A stretch of DNA of 64,000 nt from positions 434,001-498,000 of the forward strand of contig JAUKUA010000007.1 in the NCBI GenBank assembly GCA_030549175.1, read 5' to 3'. This stretch comes from Lasiosphaeris hirsuta (taxonomy: Eukaryota; Ascomycota; Sordariomycetes; Sordariales; Lasiosphaeriaceae). Below the pieces are notes generated by a model. It saw nothing but the letters and a program-made list of their open reading frames with translations, was not told the origin of the DNA and did no database searches. Of this stretch, positions 48,325-60,408 are shown piece by piece. The translations under genes were made by a program, and so were the position numbers. Every line of letters starts with the position of its first letter. Positions within the stretch are counted from its first letter, which is position 1.

Positions 48325-49143
48325 ACTTGCCGCCTTCTTTTTCTTTTCTATTCTGTTTTTTTTTCCTTTCTCTTTTAGCACCGGGAAATGAGGAGGACTA
48401 GAGGGGGTTAGAGGAACGGCATAGACAAACTGCGGGAGCATCAATGGAATGGCATCACAGAGGTAGAGGCGCCGAGATAAAAAAACTAAGGGTTAAGATG
48501 GGTCCTGGGAGTCGAGAGAACACAGCATCGACATGGCGTTTGGGTGTGCATACAGCGAAACAAGGCAGGGAACCTGGAATAGGCACATAGATGGGGCGTG
48601 ACGCGATATACTGGTGCGTTGAGACCCCCTCTAGGCTACTCGACTGGGCCGTCTTGGATGTGTGGCCTGCCATTTATTTCATGGCGCGCGAATGAAGCCA
48701 AAAGCATAGCATGACCTTCCCATTTCTCCCTACCCAAACACAGCCTGAACCTGAACTTGGACCTGAACCTGAACTTGAACCTGAACCTGAACCTGAATCC
48801 CTTCGACTAAATGTCCCAGGCGAGCTTCTCCATGATTATCTGTATGTAACTGGGTGCCGGAATATGCTCGCCTACTGCCAGCAACATCAAAGACGCAAGC
48901 GCAAAACAGGACAACACCCAAAAACCTAGGCTAAAAACACACACCTATTCAGCTTCACAGCCCATGCGATTGCATTTATGTAACAAGAAACAAAGACATG
49001 CGGAGGGTGTGCGACCTCCAGGGCACCCCGACCGCCCCAATGACTATGACAATGTTGATATCCCCTCGGGGAACATTTCTTGAGAGACGTGGACTCATGT
49101 CGTTATGGCAGCAAAAAAAAAAAAAGAATAATTATCACACCGC
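48325..49143. other. Convergent intergenic region
   Basis: Spacer between the rightward dehydratase and leftward mannosyltransferase genes. It contains a CCTGAA hexamer array (48744-48797) and a 12-A run at about 49112-49123. No gene is seen. Confidence 0.65.
48744..48797. repeat. CCTGAA hexamer tandem array
   Basis: About nine copies of CCTGAA with CTTGAA and CTTGGA variants in a convergent spacer. Confidence 0.9.
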
Positions 49144-50890
49144 TCAGGGGCTGGCCCATCCGCCCGCCACATCAACCCACTCAGCCAGGCAGCTGCCCTC
49201 CTTGCCCTCGACATCCACAATGTCTGTGTCGCAGCGGCACCGGCAGCCCACGCCGTTCTCCTTGGGGGTATCGACCTCCTCCCAGTAGGCATCCTCCTCA
49301 ATGCGCTTGCGAAGATCCGGTGTCGTCATCTCGAGGTACGGCTCGCGCGGAAGCTGACGCGCCGGCGCATTCGCCGGGCAATGCTGGATCGTCGTGTGGC
49401 GGTATCCAAAGTCACGGAAATAGTGAATGTCACGCGGTGCGAGGAGAGCACCGGCGGCCAGCGAATGGATAGGAGCATCACCCCACTAGTCATCACAACA
49501 CGTCAGCAAAGCTTCGGGAGAAACAGGGAAGCAGCAAAACATACGCGCTCCATCCAGAATCCGCCACTGTGATCCATCATCTGGAAGAAGTCCTCGTACT
49601 CCTTGCTTCGGAAGAAACTGAGCCGGGCAATCTCAAAGTTGGACCAGAAATGGCACATGTTGTACTTCTCGCCCTCCATGGCCTCATAGTCAATCTCGGG
49701 AAGGGTGTTGCGACCGGGATCGCTGCGCAGCACCTCTTCGGGCAGAGGCGAAGCATCCTCGGGGACCTCGGGCTCCTTGTCCGGCTGCGGCTCGACAAAC
49801 ATCTCCCAAAGACCCTGCGAGGTGATGTTATTCTTGCGCTTGTAGGCAGATGCGTATCGGAAAATGTTGGGGACGGTCTCGCGCAGTTCCTTGACGGCAA
49901 TGGTGAAGCCGTAGGTCTTGTTGGCCTCAATCATCTTCTGGAAGGGATCGCTGAAAAGGGTCAGCATGGAAAACTATCCGAGCTCAGGTGCGGCCAAACG
50001 TACTAGGTAATATCGCAGAAGTACTTGATTTCGGGCTCCAGACGCCAGTACCACTCGTACTTGGCAAGGAGGGGGTGCTTGTAAAAGAAGCTGTGTTTGC
50101 TTGTCAGTTTGGCAGTCTCGGTGCGGCGAGCCGACAAAAACGTACCCCGAGTAGAATCTGCACATGGAATGGTAGCTCTCTAGTCCTCCGTACATGACAG
50201 CGGCGTCACCCTGCTTTGCGATGCCCTCCTTGGCAACCTTGGGGTCGACCCAGTCTGGGAATCCCCACATATCGGGTCCGACCTTGCCGAACTCGACAGC
50301 GGCCTTGGTGTAGTTCTTGACAGTCTCCTTGAAGGTCGAGTTGAAGTCCCCATCGTTGAGGAAGACGTAGGGGTAGTTGTACCAGCGGTTGAAATGGCGC
50401 TCAATCGACTTCATCGACTGAATCACACCGTCCAGCTCCTTATTTCTCGCGAGAACGACGAAGGCGGCGTTGGCGCGGGGCTTGGTGGTGTCGGGCTGCA
50501 TGCAGCCGGTGACGAAAACCTTGTCGTGCTTTTCGCTGATTTTTCTGGAGAGCCGTCAGTCCGGGTCCCAGCAGAGGAGCACAATTGACGTGGGAAAACT
50601 CACTTGATCGCCGGGGGCGCGCCAGCTGGTATCAGCATCCGAGCCGGAGAGCTGGGATGGCGGACAAACAGCAGCAAGATCAGGACGACGACAATCACGG
50701 GGAAGAGCACGACGACGCCGAGCGGCACCGAGATGCTCGAGTTTCCGCGCAGCCTCAACGGCCTCCTGAGGTACGCCAGGCGCGAAGCCAGCGTCCTCCC
50801 CGGGCGCTGCTTGCGCTTCTCATCTGTGACGGGTAGTTGGGGGGTCCCCCGTGCGGGAATGTACTTCCCAGCGCGGCGGAGGAGATCCAT
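49144..50890 (-). CDS. GT15 alpha-1,2-mannosyltransferase (Kre2/Mnt1/Ktr-like)
   Basis: Golgi type II membrane enzyme that adds alpha-1,2-mannose to O- and N-linked glycans using GDP-mannose. There are five exons on the minus strand: 50604-50890, 50146-50544, 50004-50090, 49545-49950 and 49144-49485. They encode 506 aa. Residues 1-50 are a basic cytosolic tail, followed by one membrane anchor (VPLGVVVLFPVIVVVLILLL) and a stem. The lumenal catalytic domain has ANAAFVVLARN, NYPYVFLNDGDF, WGFPDWVDP, YHSMCRFYSGFFYKHPLL and WRLEPEIKYFCDITYDPF. It also has the YNMCHFWSNFEIA block, which holds the catalytic-type Glu of the family. The C-terminus is Cys-rich (GCRCRCD) with no retention motif recognised. 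Introns are 59, 55, 53 and 59 bp, all GT..AG. Length is close to family norms. Confidence 0.94.
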
Positions 50891-53318
50891 GGTGATGGAT
50901 TCCGCAGAGCGAAGCCTGGGTGGCTTGCGGTCGCCCAGGCGGAGGTCGGGTAGTCTATCGATCTATGGTGTTTTGTCGGGTATTATGGGATTTGATGGTC
51001 GTCCGGTGGGGGAGACGTGCTCGTCTTGTCTCGAATCGAAGGGGGAAAGGGTAATTAAAAACAGGTAAGCTGCGATCGGCAGATAAGACCAGGCCCGGTC
51101 AGCAGCGGAAAGACGATCGAACAGAACAAGGCACCGACGCCTTGAGCCACAGCCAAAAGCAAGACGCAAGTAGCGAGCGGCAGGGAACTGGATTTTCCCT
51201 CTCGGTGTTTTGTGTTTGAGGATGGACGGGGGACGGGGCGGGTGCGGGTTGAGGCTGGCGGCAGGGAAGCAGGTCCCAGTTCGCTACGCGTTCAGAGTTC
51301 GTGCTCAGGCACTGAACGGTGGGCGCTGGGAGAGCGCTGGGGCGGGACGGCCACGGGGGGCTATTGAATCGCGTTAGAGACCAGGACAAGGGCCGTGTCC
51401 AGTCGACATGGACGTCGACGAGACGTGTGTGTGTGGAGGGCGATTGCGGCGTTCTCAATTGCCGCCGAGTCGTAGTCTTGTCGTCGACTTTGCTGATGTC
51501 GCTGCGAAAGCGAAAATGCAGAGAACGAGTTTTGGCACAATCTGGTATCTGCAGAATCTGTCAGACGCCTTGCAGCCAATCTGCCCTCCCTCCTATCCTG
51601 CCCAGCCCAAAAAAAAAAAAAAATTGTTAGGAGAGATTACGAAGCTGCACAGTGCCCAGCCAACCAGACGACGCATTGAGACGGTGGCTTGGGACCAGGC
51701 GTGGCCGCTTTGAGGATCGCCTTGGCTGTGGGTGGGGCGGCCCGCTTCAGCCGGTACGCCAACCAACTGCCAACCCAAGCGTTAGCAGCTGCCATTCAGG
51801 AGACTTGGCGGTTGCCAGCTGCCACCTGTAATCTGTTCACAGCTCATCTTGCCAGGGCCTCCCATCCACGTGCCATCCACTAGTGCATCGCTGTTGGGTG
51901 ATGATTCGCAGGGTTGCCCAAGCCTATATTGCCACCAAAAGGGGCAAGACAGACCTCCTTTTCAGGGGCACGTGAGGGGCAATCTCTCTATCACTTTCAA
52001 CACGCGTGCTAAACCCTCACCAGTGTCACTTGCGGATTCTTTAAAACACTGGATGCAAACCTTGTTCTGAAACAGCCACTCCGTCAGATTCCTGTGGATT
52101 GATCAACCCGTCGCTATGTGGCAGTTCAGAAAGCATGGCGCTTAAATTTACTTTCTCCAGCCCAATCATCAGATATTGACAACGCAAAATTCACGTGGTT
52201 CAGAGCTTCTTTTCTTTGCTTCAATAAGCATGCATCGCATTGCAACAAAGCAGCCCTATGTTTGGGTATTCTCTTCGAAAAGGGGCACATTACAGATAGG
52301 TACTTTGAGACATCAACGAGCATGTCCTTGCCGGGATGGAGATCTTATCAGTTGAAAAGAACAACCTCGGGTAAGAACAAGTTTCCATATGGAACCAATA
52401 GTAAAGTCTGGTCTTGAGTACACCAGTTCATATATCGCTTCTGTTGAGCCTTTGCCAGAGCTGAGAGTCCAAGTCTCATCAGACTTGGCAAAAGTAAAGA
52501 CAATTCTTCCGGGGCAACCAAGCATTTCGTCCTAGGTACTCACTGGGACGTCGAGCACTCGGCAGTATTAAGCACCTCGTACAAGCATGCAGTGGGCTTA
52601 CCACTCCAGCCCTTTATACAGCCTTACCTGGTGTTACTTGGGCGTTGTCGACAATATCTCGGAGCCCCAGCCCATAGACACACACGCTATAACGATAATG
52701 TTCCGCAAATGCCGGGTCTGGCACCACATTGAATGTGCCGTGTTCCCTCGGCGGGGTCCAAGTCACGGGCCCTGCCTTGCTTCCTATGTGCCTCTCTCGG
52801 CTCAAATGTCCGATTGAGATCCTTACCGAGTGATTGGCCACTCGCCCATATCACAATTATCCATCTGCCAGACGGGCTTCGAGAAGGACAGCCTTGATCT
52901 ACAGCAGCACAATTTGTGGCGCTGTGTTTGAGCCTACTATTGGCTACCGCTCACACAGAAAAGTGAGAATATCTCGCCCTTATACTCAGGGGCCAAGACA
53001 TATAGCCTCTACATAGATGGTACTGCTGTCATTGGCCGCGGCGCACATGACAAACATGTGCAATTGCAGCTAATATCCCCAGAGGCAGCTAGGGTTTCTG
53101 CTGCGGCAAATATAGCGCTGCGCTCGGCAGAGTCCGCGCCCCTAGCCGAAATCTGAGATCATAACTCCCCAAAGAACATCTTGGGATGGAGTGGGGGGCA
53201 TATAGGCCCGGTTAGCATACCCAGAAGGGGGGGAGGGTTGAGGAGGGGTTATTTTCTCTGTTCACCCCCTTCTCCGGATTTCTGCCAAGCCCTTTTGGCT
53301 CGGCCCCCTATCGCCAAG
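50891..53318. other. Intergenic region with an unexplained open segment
   Basis: About 2.4 kb. The left part should be the mannosyltransferase promoter. The section 51900-53160 is AT-richer. Near 52930-53155 one plus-strand frame stays open for about 75 codons and looks coding-like (Thr/Ser/Ala-balanced, ends ..SAPLAEI), but it has no start codon or family match. It might be a gene remnant ahead of the tyrosinase pseudogene. Confidence 0.5.
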
Positions 53319-54681
53319 ATGCGCGGAATTCAGAGCGCCGCGGTTCTCTCGTCGCTCCTGTCTAGGTTTGCTTTGGCGGGGCCTCTTACGAAAAAATGGA
53401 GCTTCAAGGACGTAGCGTAAGTCTGCTGGTATTCGTCCCCGCTAGTAGCATGCTGAAGAATGACTCTAGCATCCGAAACGGCGACTTTCCACTCGACGTT
53501 GTTGACAAACTGGAGGAGGCTACCATGCCCAAGATTGAAGCCTACATGGCCAAGAAGGCAGCCGCAGGTAAGACCAAGTGCACGCTTGAGAATGCGGCCA
53601 TCAGACGGGATTAGTACGTTAGACATCCCTTGGTCGCCGCCCGGCCGCACTCCATCTAACATGGCACACAGGAGCGACCTCTCGGTCCCAGAGCGCGAGG
53701 ACTACATCAAGTCGGTGCTATGCCTAATGTCCAAGCCGGCCAAGGCACCCAAGTCCGAGGTACCCGGCGCCGTGAGCCGCTTCGACGACTTCGTAGCCAC
53801 GCACATGACCATGGCCGGCATGCTACACGACACGACGCACCTATTCGGCGCCCACCGCTACTGCATCTGGATCTACGAGAAGGCCCTGCGCGAGGAGTGC
53901 GGGTACAAGGGTTACCAGCCGTACATGAGCTACGACCGCTACGCGGCTGATCCTATCCCCTCGGCTATGTTCAACGGTAACGCGTCCAGCATGGGGGGCA
54001 ACGGCCTGCCGACCGACTACGGCGGCATCCCGCAGCCGTTCCCGAAGCCGCACGACAAGATCCCGCAAGCGGGCGGTGGCGGTTGCGTCACCGAGGGCCC
54101 CTTCAAGGAGTGCGCCCCTCCCTCCCTTCCCCCCCTATTTTCTCGAGCAATCCAGCCCTAACCTCCTGGCAGCATGGTCGTCTCCCTCGGCCCCAAAGCG
54201 ACCGTCGTCCGCAACATCCCGCCCAACCCGCGCGACGACTGGCTGGGCGCGAACCCGCGCTGCCTGCGCCGCGACGTTAACAAGGCCTCGACCATGGGCG
54301 GCCGCGCCAACTACACGTACAGCCTGATCATGCACAACCCTGACGTCAACGCCTTCTACAACCGCTACCTCGGCTCGCCGCTGAAGAACGAGGCCTATCC
54401 CTGGGGGGTGAGCCCCCCCCCCCCCCCCCCCCCCCTCCCTTCCCCTTGCCCACCTTGGAGATAAGGGGAGGCTAATGTGTGCTGTACAGTTGCCTAACGC
54501 CGGGCATTTCACCGTCGGCGGCGACCCGGGTGGCGACTTCTATTGCTCACCGGGCGACCCGGCGTTTTATTTCTACCACGGCATGCTGGACTGGGTGTGG
54601 TGGATTTGTGTTAGGATTTATAGACCGAATGAAGCTTTGTTAGGCTATGTGGAAAGGAATTCATACTGGCGCTGGTTATGA
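53319..54681 (+). pseudogene. Tyrosinase (type 3 copper) pseudogene
   Basis: Resembles secreted fungal tyrosinases that oxidise phenols. Inferred exons are 53319-53416 (signal peptide MRGIQSAAVLSSLL..), 53470-53613, 53672-54109, 54173-54407 and 54490-54681. The copper-A region keeps three histidines (THMTMAGMLHDTTHLFGAHRY). The copper-B region reads LPNAGHFTVGG where relatives have VHNAGHF, so its first His is Pro. The third copper-B His is kept (DPAFYFYHGMLD). Codon 81, split by the second intron, reads TA+G, a stop, where the family has Trp (IRRDW/REW). Reading through the intron gives the same TAG. After DWVWWI the sequence departs from the family and ends early. Together these point to a decayed gene. 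A long poly-C run sits in the fourth intron. Confidence 0.78.
54413..54435. repeat. C23 homopolymer in the last tyrosinase intron
   Basis: Uninterrupted C run within the 82 bp intron. Such a run might affect splicing and may be misassembled in length. Confidence 0.88.
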
Positions 54682-56508
54682 CTTGAAGCCTGTTGTAGTG
54701 AGCGGAATAGTCCGCATTGTTGATACCTTGGAGAGAAGCATCATCAGAGTGCCCTTGTTGATTGAGAGATCTCTATAAGAAGGTGCAATGTGCGAGAACA
54801 ACTTTAGCATCACCTTGTTGACCGAATGTGGTACTCTTCAAGTTGTTTTTGCGGAGCTGCTTTTCCAAATTTTCTCTTGTTGGGTCATTCTAGATTCGGT
54901 GCCAATGAAGCCCAAGTTCAAGTTGGATCCGAGTGGTACCTCACGAGAGCACTCGATTACTCTTGGAATCGAAGGAGATGCAGGTGACAGTGTCGATATT
55001 GTTGATGTATGATTTCATAGTGCAAAGATCGACTAAGCTGAGGGTAATGACAGGACACCTCGAGAGTGCTAATTTATCGATAGTAATTATTCGTCTCGCC
55101 AAATGATATGTACCTTCGGGTAATCGGGTGGTCATGTAGTATGACTCTGCATGCGGCTCAAGCACTGACTGCACCCTCTTTGCCCTTGGCATCAAGCTCG
55201 GTAATCGGTGAAACTTGTACTAATATGTTTTCTGACTTCCAACCTCACTCGGGAAGGCTCCGTCTTGCGCTCCAACCACTGTTGTTCGCAAAGCCGCTAC
55301 GTGGGTAGACTGGCAATTAGTTAGTCCCGGCCCCCAACGGTGAAAAAGGGCCGGCGCCGAACTAGTCACGGTTCGAGAGACAAATCGCTCACACCAACAA
55401 GAGGTTCCCCAAGTTTAGTGGCCCAGCCGCAGCTTGACATTGCCTCGAAGAAGCGATGATCCGAAATCCGGAGTATGGCTAAGTTTGCCATTGGACAGCG
55501 TCTTATTGTACTGTCGTATGTGGCGTCAGCAGCGGCGAGATGATGGCACGGATGGCTCGACGACTTGGAGTAGTAAGTCGGCGTCTTTGTTTTCCCTATC
55601 CTGGCTTTGAGATTTGAGGGGGGTTGAGCTGCTGGGTTGGGTTCAAAGTCCAACGAGTCCAACGTTGCACGGCATAATCCTGCATCCAAGGGGCACCAAA
55701 TTTAGGTCGCTGGCCAGAGGCAGTGCATGGCGAGCCGTCGCCGATTGGAGGTCGGTCTCAGCCCTGGACATTCCTGGATATGTCTACAACACACTGCGAC
55801 CAAGATTGAGCTGCAACCAATTCGATCCCTAATTTCATTGAGCCTTTTGGCGCAAAAGACAGAGTTCGTTTCACACCACCTCGATCGAAGGCTGAAGACT
55901 CGGCGTCGAGGATCTTCTCACCGAGGATTCGTGCCAAGAAAGAGGAGGTCGTTGGGGTATTGATGCCACCACCCGGTAGACCAGCTTGCCGCCATTGGAA
56001 CGGCCAAATCACAGCGGCCAGAGAACGCCCCGGGGGGGGAGGGGCAGGACATGCACGCTGTGCGGTGAGCCGGGTGTTGATTGGCAAGGCCGTGACCACA
56101 TCGGACTGCAGCCCAGCGGCTTTCGCACAAGGGGCGAAGCCTGCAGCGGTGCAAGCAGGCGGGCCAGCGCTGGCGGAGCTCTGCTTCTCAAGTTCGTGCC
56201 CAGGCGTTGCTGTTGTACCGCCGCGCAGACGGCCTTGGCTGCTTGGGTCGGATGAGCCTCGCGGGAAGAGGCAAGCATTTCCGAAGCAAGAAGAGACCCG
56301 GAGGATTCTTCTGCCATGCATCATGGCATGTGACTTAATATATACTAAACAGTTGTCTGTTCCCCTCCCTTTTCCTGTTTATTTCCGCTGGCCAATGCTG
56401 CACCACCAACCGCTCGAGATTCGCGCGATCCTCGAGTCAACCAAGCCAAATCCCACCGCGGGAGGGTCTCGTCGGAATTAGGCGAACTTGTCGTCAAGCC
56501 GGGAAATA
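54682..56508. other. Intergenic region without a supportable gene
   Basis: About 1.8 kb following the tyrosinase pseudogene. The first 700 bp are AT-richer with scattered stops, like decayed coding or spacer DNA. The rest is ordinary GC-rich intergenic sequence that should include the promoter of the next gene. Confidence 0.55.
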
Positions 56509-57595
56509 ATGATATTCCCAATACTTTCACCATTACGGTCAGGTTGGTTGAGGCTGGCGGTGTTGTCGGTTGTCGGTTTGGCGTCATCACAGTCGTTTAC
56601 AAGCACCCCGGCCAACTTCCGAGGTTTCCATATATTACCAAATGGGGCCGGTATGTTCGCCTGAGAGCCCGGGGATATGAAGTTGGCCCTGTCTGACGTT
56701 TTGCGCGCTCAGTCGATACCATTACCTGTTCGGACTCGGCCACCTTCTTCATGTCGAGCACCTACGCTGCCTGCTGCTACCCCGACCAGCGATGCAACTT
56801 TGCGACGGCGTGTGTGGGAGGAACGGCGAGCAGGATTTTTGGGGGGACATCCACATGGTCGGTTCCATGAATGAGGAATGGTGAGAGGGGGTGATGGACA
56901 CCAGAGGCTAACAGACGGACAGCAACTCTGAGTTCCCCGACTGCTTTACCATGACCGTGTACGCGAGCTACCCGTCGGCAAGCGACAGCTGGCTGGTGCG
57001 CGGGTGTGCGACAAATTGGAAGGCCTTTACCGTCTACCGGGCCATTGTGACGACAACGAGCGCCAGCACTACGTCGACAACGTCAGCTTCACCATCATCG
57101 ACGCCGACCGCGGCCACAGCAACCACGACAGGGTCGGCGCCGACTGATACAGGCGATGCCCAGCCGCAAGCAGCAGCTTCACAAGCCTGGATCGCGGGAG
57201 CCGTGATCGGGCCCGTGATAGCCGTAGGCCTCATCGGCTTCCTGGCCTTCTGGCTCGGGACCCGACGGGGGCGAGGCAAGGCGGCACCCACCGTTCTCGC
57301 CCCCACATCCGAGACGACTCCGTCGATGATGGGGCCGGGGGTAGGATACAACGACCGAGCATCGTACCAGCCGAGTGCGTACCACTCGGGTTACGCGGGC
57401 AGCTCGCCGAGGGCGTCGGAGGGGGTTCCGTTCATGACACAGCAGGATCCGGCGCTGTCGCACACGCCGAGTCCGCCGATTCTCCAGCCGGGCCAGTACC
57501 AGTATCAGCACGGGGGGCTGTATCCGGGACAGCCGTACCAGCAGGGGCCCGAGAACATACCCGAGCTGGCGGACGAGCCTCTAAGTCGTCGCTAA
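56509..57595 (+). CDS. Secreted Cys-rich single-pass membrane protein
   Basis: Three exons (56509-56650, 56713-56857 and 56923-57595) give 319 aa. The start was found by extending backwards in the phase demanded by the second exon. It yields a clean signal peptide (IFPILSPLRSGWLRLAVLSV, then VGLASS). Residues about 48-132 form a Cys-rich ectodomain (TITCSDSATFF, AACCYPDQRCNFATACVGG, STCNSEFPDC, VRGCATNW). Residues 138-180 are a Ser/Thr-rich stalk likely to be O-mannosylated. One membrane span lies at about 185-208, followed by a basic GTRRGRGK stop-transfer and a disordered cytosolic tail of about 110 residues rich in Pro, Gln, Tyr and Ser. The architecture is like fungal surface sensors (Wsc/Mid2 type), but I recognise no named domain. 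Introns are 62 and 65 bp, GT..AG. Confidence 0.8.
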
Positions 57596-58047
57596 GGCGG
57601 GGGACAAGGGATGTGGGGGTGAGCATGAGGCATCATGGGTGTCATGGATAGGAGTTTGCGATCCTTGGCTTGACGAGTGGGTTATGGGAGTTGCTGCCGG
57701 CAGTGGTGAAGGAAGAGTCCTGCGTCGACATAATTGGGACTAGAGCTAGCGGGGCTTGGACATGCGGACCAACTAGCGGTATATGTCAGGCACGGCACAA
57801 TAGTGCGATGAGTGCGATGAGTTGCGACGGGTCACGGGTGTGACAAGGACGATGAGCATGGCGAGTGCTGCAAGGGGATGCACACTTGAGATACCCGCGG
57901 ATGACAACGGATTACAGCGTTCTAACAGTTAGCAAAGGGGGGAAGCTGCCGAGGGAAGAAGTTACGTTATCTTTCTCAACCATGGTTCGAGGGGTAAAAA
58001 ATAGAAATAATTGCCAATTGCCGATTACCGCTGTCGGCGGGTTTGCT

Positions 58048-58080
58048 CCATGGATTCCATGGATTCCATGGATTCCATGG
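58048..58080. repeat. 9 bp tandem, CCATGGATT x3 plus CCATGG
   Basis: Perfect 9 bp repeat whose unit carries the palindrome CCATGG. Confidence 0.92.
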
Positions 58081-58281
58081 GCCGGAATTCTTGGGAGGAC
58101 GATTGTATTGCCGTTTTCGGGACCTGTAGCCGCAGACAGCCCGCAGCTTCGAGCTTCCCGTGGATCGCCTCATCACATCTCAACATCCCGTGCATTGATC
58201 GATTCCATCCCTCCATCCAGGCAAATACTTCCCGTTGAAGAAGGCGAACGCGGGTTGTTGGTGGCATGGGCTGGCATGGTT

Positions 58282-58306
58282 GCTGCTGCTGCTGCTGCTG
58301 CTGCTG
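58282..58306. repeat. (GCT)8 microsatellite
   Basis: Trinucleotide run in non-coding DNA. The Leu, Cys or Ala runs it would encode are not part of any convincing gene. Confidence 0.88.
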
Positions 58307-60408
58307 GGAACTCGTCGCTGGCCTTCCGCTGGGAATTGGATCCGGCTGCTGGCGGAGTGGGCGGACTGCCGAAGAACCGCTGGCAGGCGTTGGCGGGCGC
58401 TGGCAGGTGTGAGGACCACAGGCCCAGCAGGCGGGAGTCTCAAGCTCTCAGCGCACGTCCACCGCTCGCAGCGTCGAGAGGCGTCCCGTGTGGGAGAGCT
58501 TTGGCGTGCCGCTGGGGCAACGGCCAATCAGCGCCGTGTCGCTCGGACGGTGCAGGGCGCAACAAATGCAGGCTCGGAGTTGGTAGCCAATCGCCTCTCG
58601 CCCGCCTACACCCGCAGGGGCCATCTTAGTGCTGCCCAGCACGGTCTGCTGCTGCCACTGTAACCAGGCTGCAGCCAGGTGTCGAGCAGTGGCCGCCTGT
58701 TCGCTCGCTGTGTGTCAAACTCCCCCGCTTTTTCTGACATTTGCAGCTGCAGGCGGGACCTGACGCGACTCCATCATTTCGCTTTCGAGCGGCACCCTCC
58801 TGCCCTGCGTTAGCATCACCGTCAACAATCTAACAAGCAGCCTACTCTTCCTTACCACCGGCACTAACCAGCAGCTAACCACCCGAGAGAAACAAAAGAA
58901 AAGGAGAAGGACGAGCCAGACAAATGGCGCAGACCGGACAGCGCAATAAGCAGCTAGGCGAGCTGGGAGCTGAGTCTAGACAACGGAGCGGCCAGTAGCT
59001 CCAGGTGGGGCGGTTCAATCTGATCTGATGTCTTTGGGCTCTCGTCTCTCTGGCGTCACTGGCGTGCCGGGTAGCGAGCCAGCGTTCCATGTCAGCGAGC
59101 CGTGGGTTGCGTCCCCCTGTCCAGAGTGCTCGCAAGATCTTTTCTGGCTGCTCCGGCACCTGGCTGCACCAGAGGCATCCGCTGGGAGAATCAGCAAGTC
59201 TAGAAATCCGGAATGCCACTGCAGCGAACAGCATCGAGGACCGTCATGGGTGCCGTGGAGCAGAACTGCTGCGCCGAGTCCCGCTCGGACGGTGATAAGC
59301 TGGTGCAGTCACACACTTGCCCTTGCTGCCCTTGCTGCCCTGGCTCACCGTGCTGGCCCTGGTCTCTCGCCAAATCGACAAAAAGCAGCACACGCCAGAA
59401 CGTGTTTGGTAAGGTGGAAATTGCCTCCCAGGATCCGGGGCACACCTCCCGGGGCGCGGTGAGAGGGTCGGCGGGCACCAGTTCGAGAAACAAGACAAGA
59501 CGCGGAGAGACAGAGGAGAGACAGACTCGAGGACCCCGGCAGGTCTGGAAAGGTAGCCAGTGTTTTGCGGAGGTTTTTGCCAGGGAACCAGACCCGGCAC
59601 CCGCTCCTGCCATTGGCCAGCCAGAGAGCTCCAGACATTCTAGAACCAATCGAGGAAGGCGAACTCCGCGCGAACCATTCAATCCATTCAATCAATCGAA
59701 TGCCCCTCCCCCCTTTCCTTAGGGGGAGTTCTTTCCCTCCGTGCCCTTCCATCAGTGCGTCGGTGCGCCGTGCATCAGTGCATCAGTGCATCAGACCTAG
59801 CCATCACACCCTTCTGCTCCCAGCTCCCGTCCCCGGTCCCCAAGCAAGAAGCAGGCGAAAGCAGGCGAGGCAGGCGGGACAGGCGAGCAGAATCCCTCCG
59901 CACGCCAGCAAAACCCAACCGGTGTCGAAACTGGGTGCCAATTTCTCCAGCTCTTAAAACCACAGCCTCTCCCGAAACGCCCCCCCTCCTTCTCCACGTC
60001 GCCAGTTGCCAGTCATCATCACCCGCATGGCACATGGCACTGCAGCCGCACCTCGCACTCACTCGTCCACATCGCCCACAGTCCGCAATCCACATTGTCC
60101 AGCACGCTCAGGTCCCGACAGCAAGTCGGATTCCAGCAGGCACCGAGGTTCGAGTTTCATGGGGCGATCGGCACTCGACTGGTGTCTTCCCCGGCATCCC
60201 GAGTCCGCTTTGGCCGTAGTGCTGTAGCCACTCGACGACGATTGACGCTTATTCAACGGCTAGGACACGGCCGACGGTGACGGGAAACGGTTGACGGTTG
60301 ACGGTTAACGACTGGCAATTGGCGGTTGGCACGGGGTTGCCCCTTGACGATTGACGGCCCAACTTCAACGGTCGACGGCCGGTGACGCACGCTTGAAACG
60401 ATTTATTG

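Larger units (their letters stand above)
57596..60408. other. Intergenic region without a supportable gene
   Basis: About 2.8 kb. Frames are open because of GC bias, but translations look random. Features are a 9 bp tandem at 58048, a (GCT)n run at about 58282 and, just before the next gene (60280-60400), clustered GACGGTTGACGG-type words in variable order. Confidence 0.55.

Noticed and set aside
45918..54681. Secondary-metabolite cluster with a self-resistance dehydratase and a tyrosinase
   Set aside because: No synthase, terpene cyclase, P450 or transporter gene is visible, the mannosyltransferase between them is a housekeeping glycosylation enzyme, and the tyrosinase is broken.
56349..56693. 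115-codon open frame in the same frame as the surface protein exon
   Set aside because: It lacks a start codon, and no intron keeps it in frame. The alternative frame starting at 56509 gives a clean signal peptide and a valid splice.
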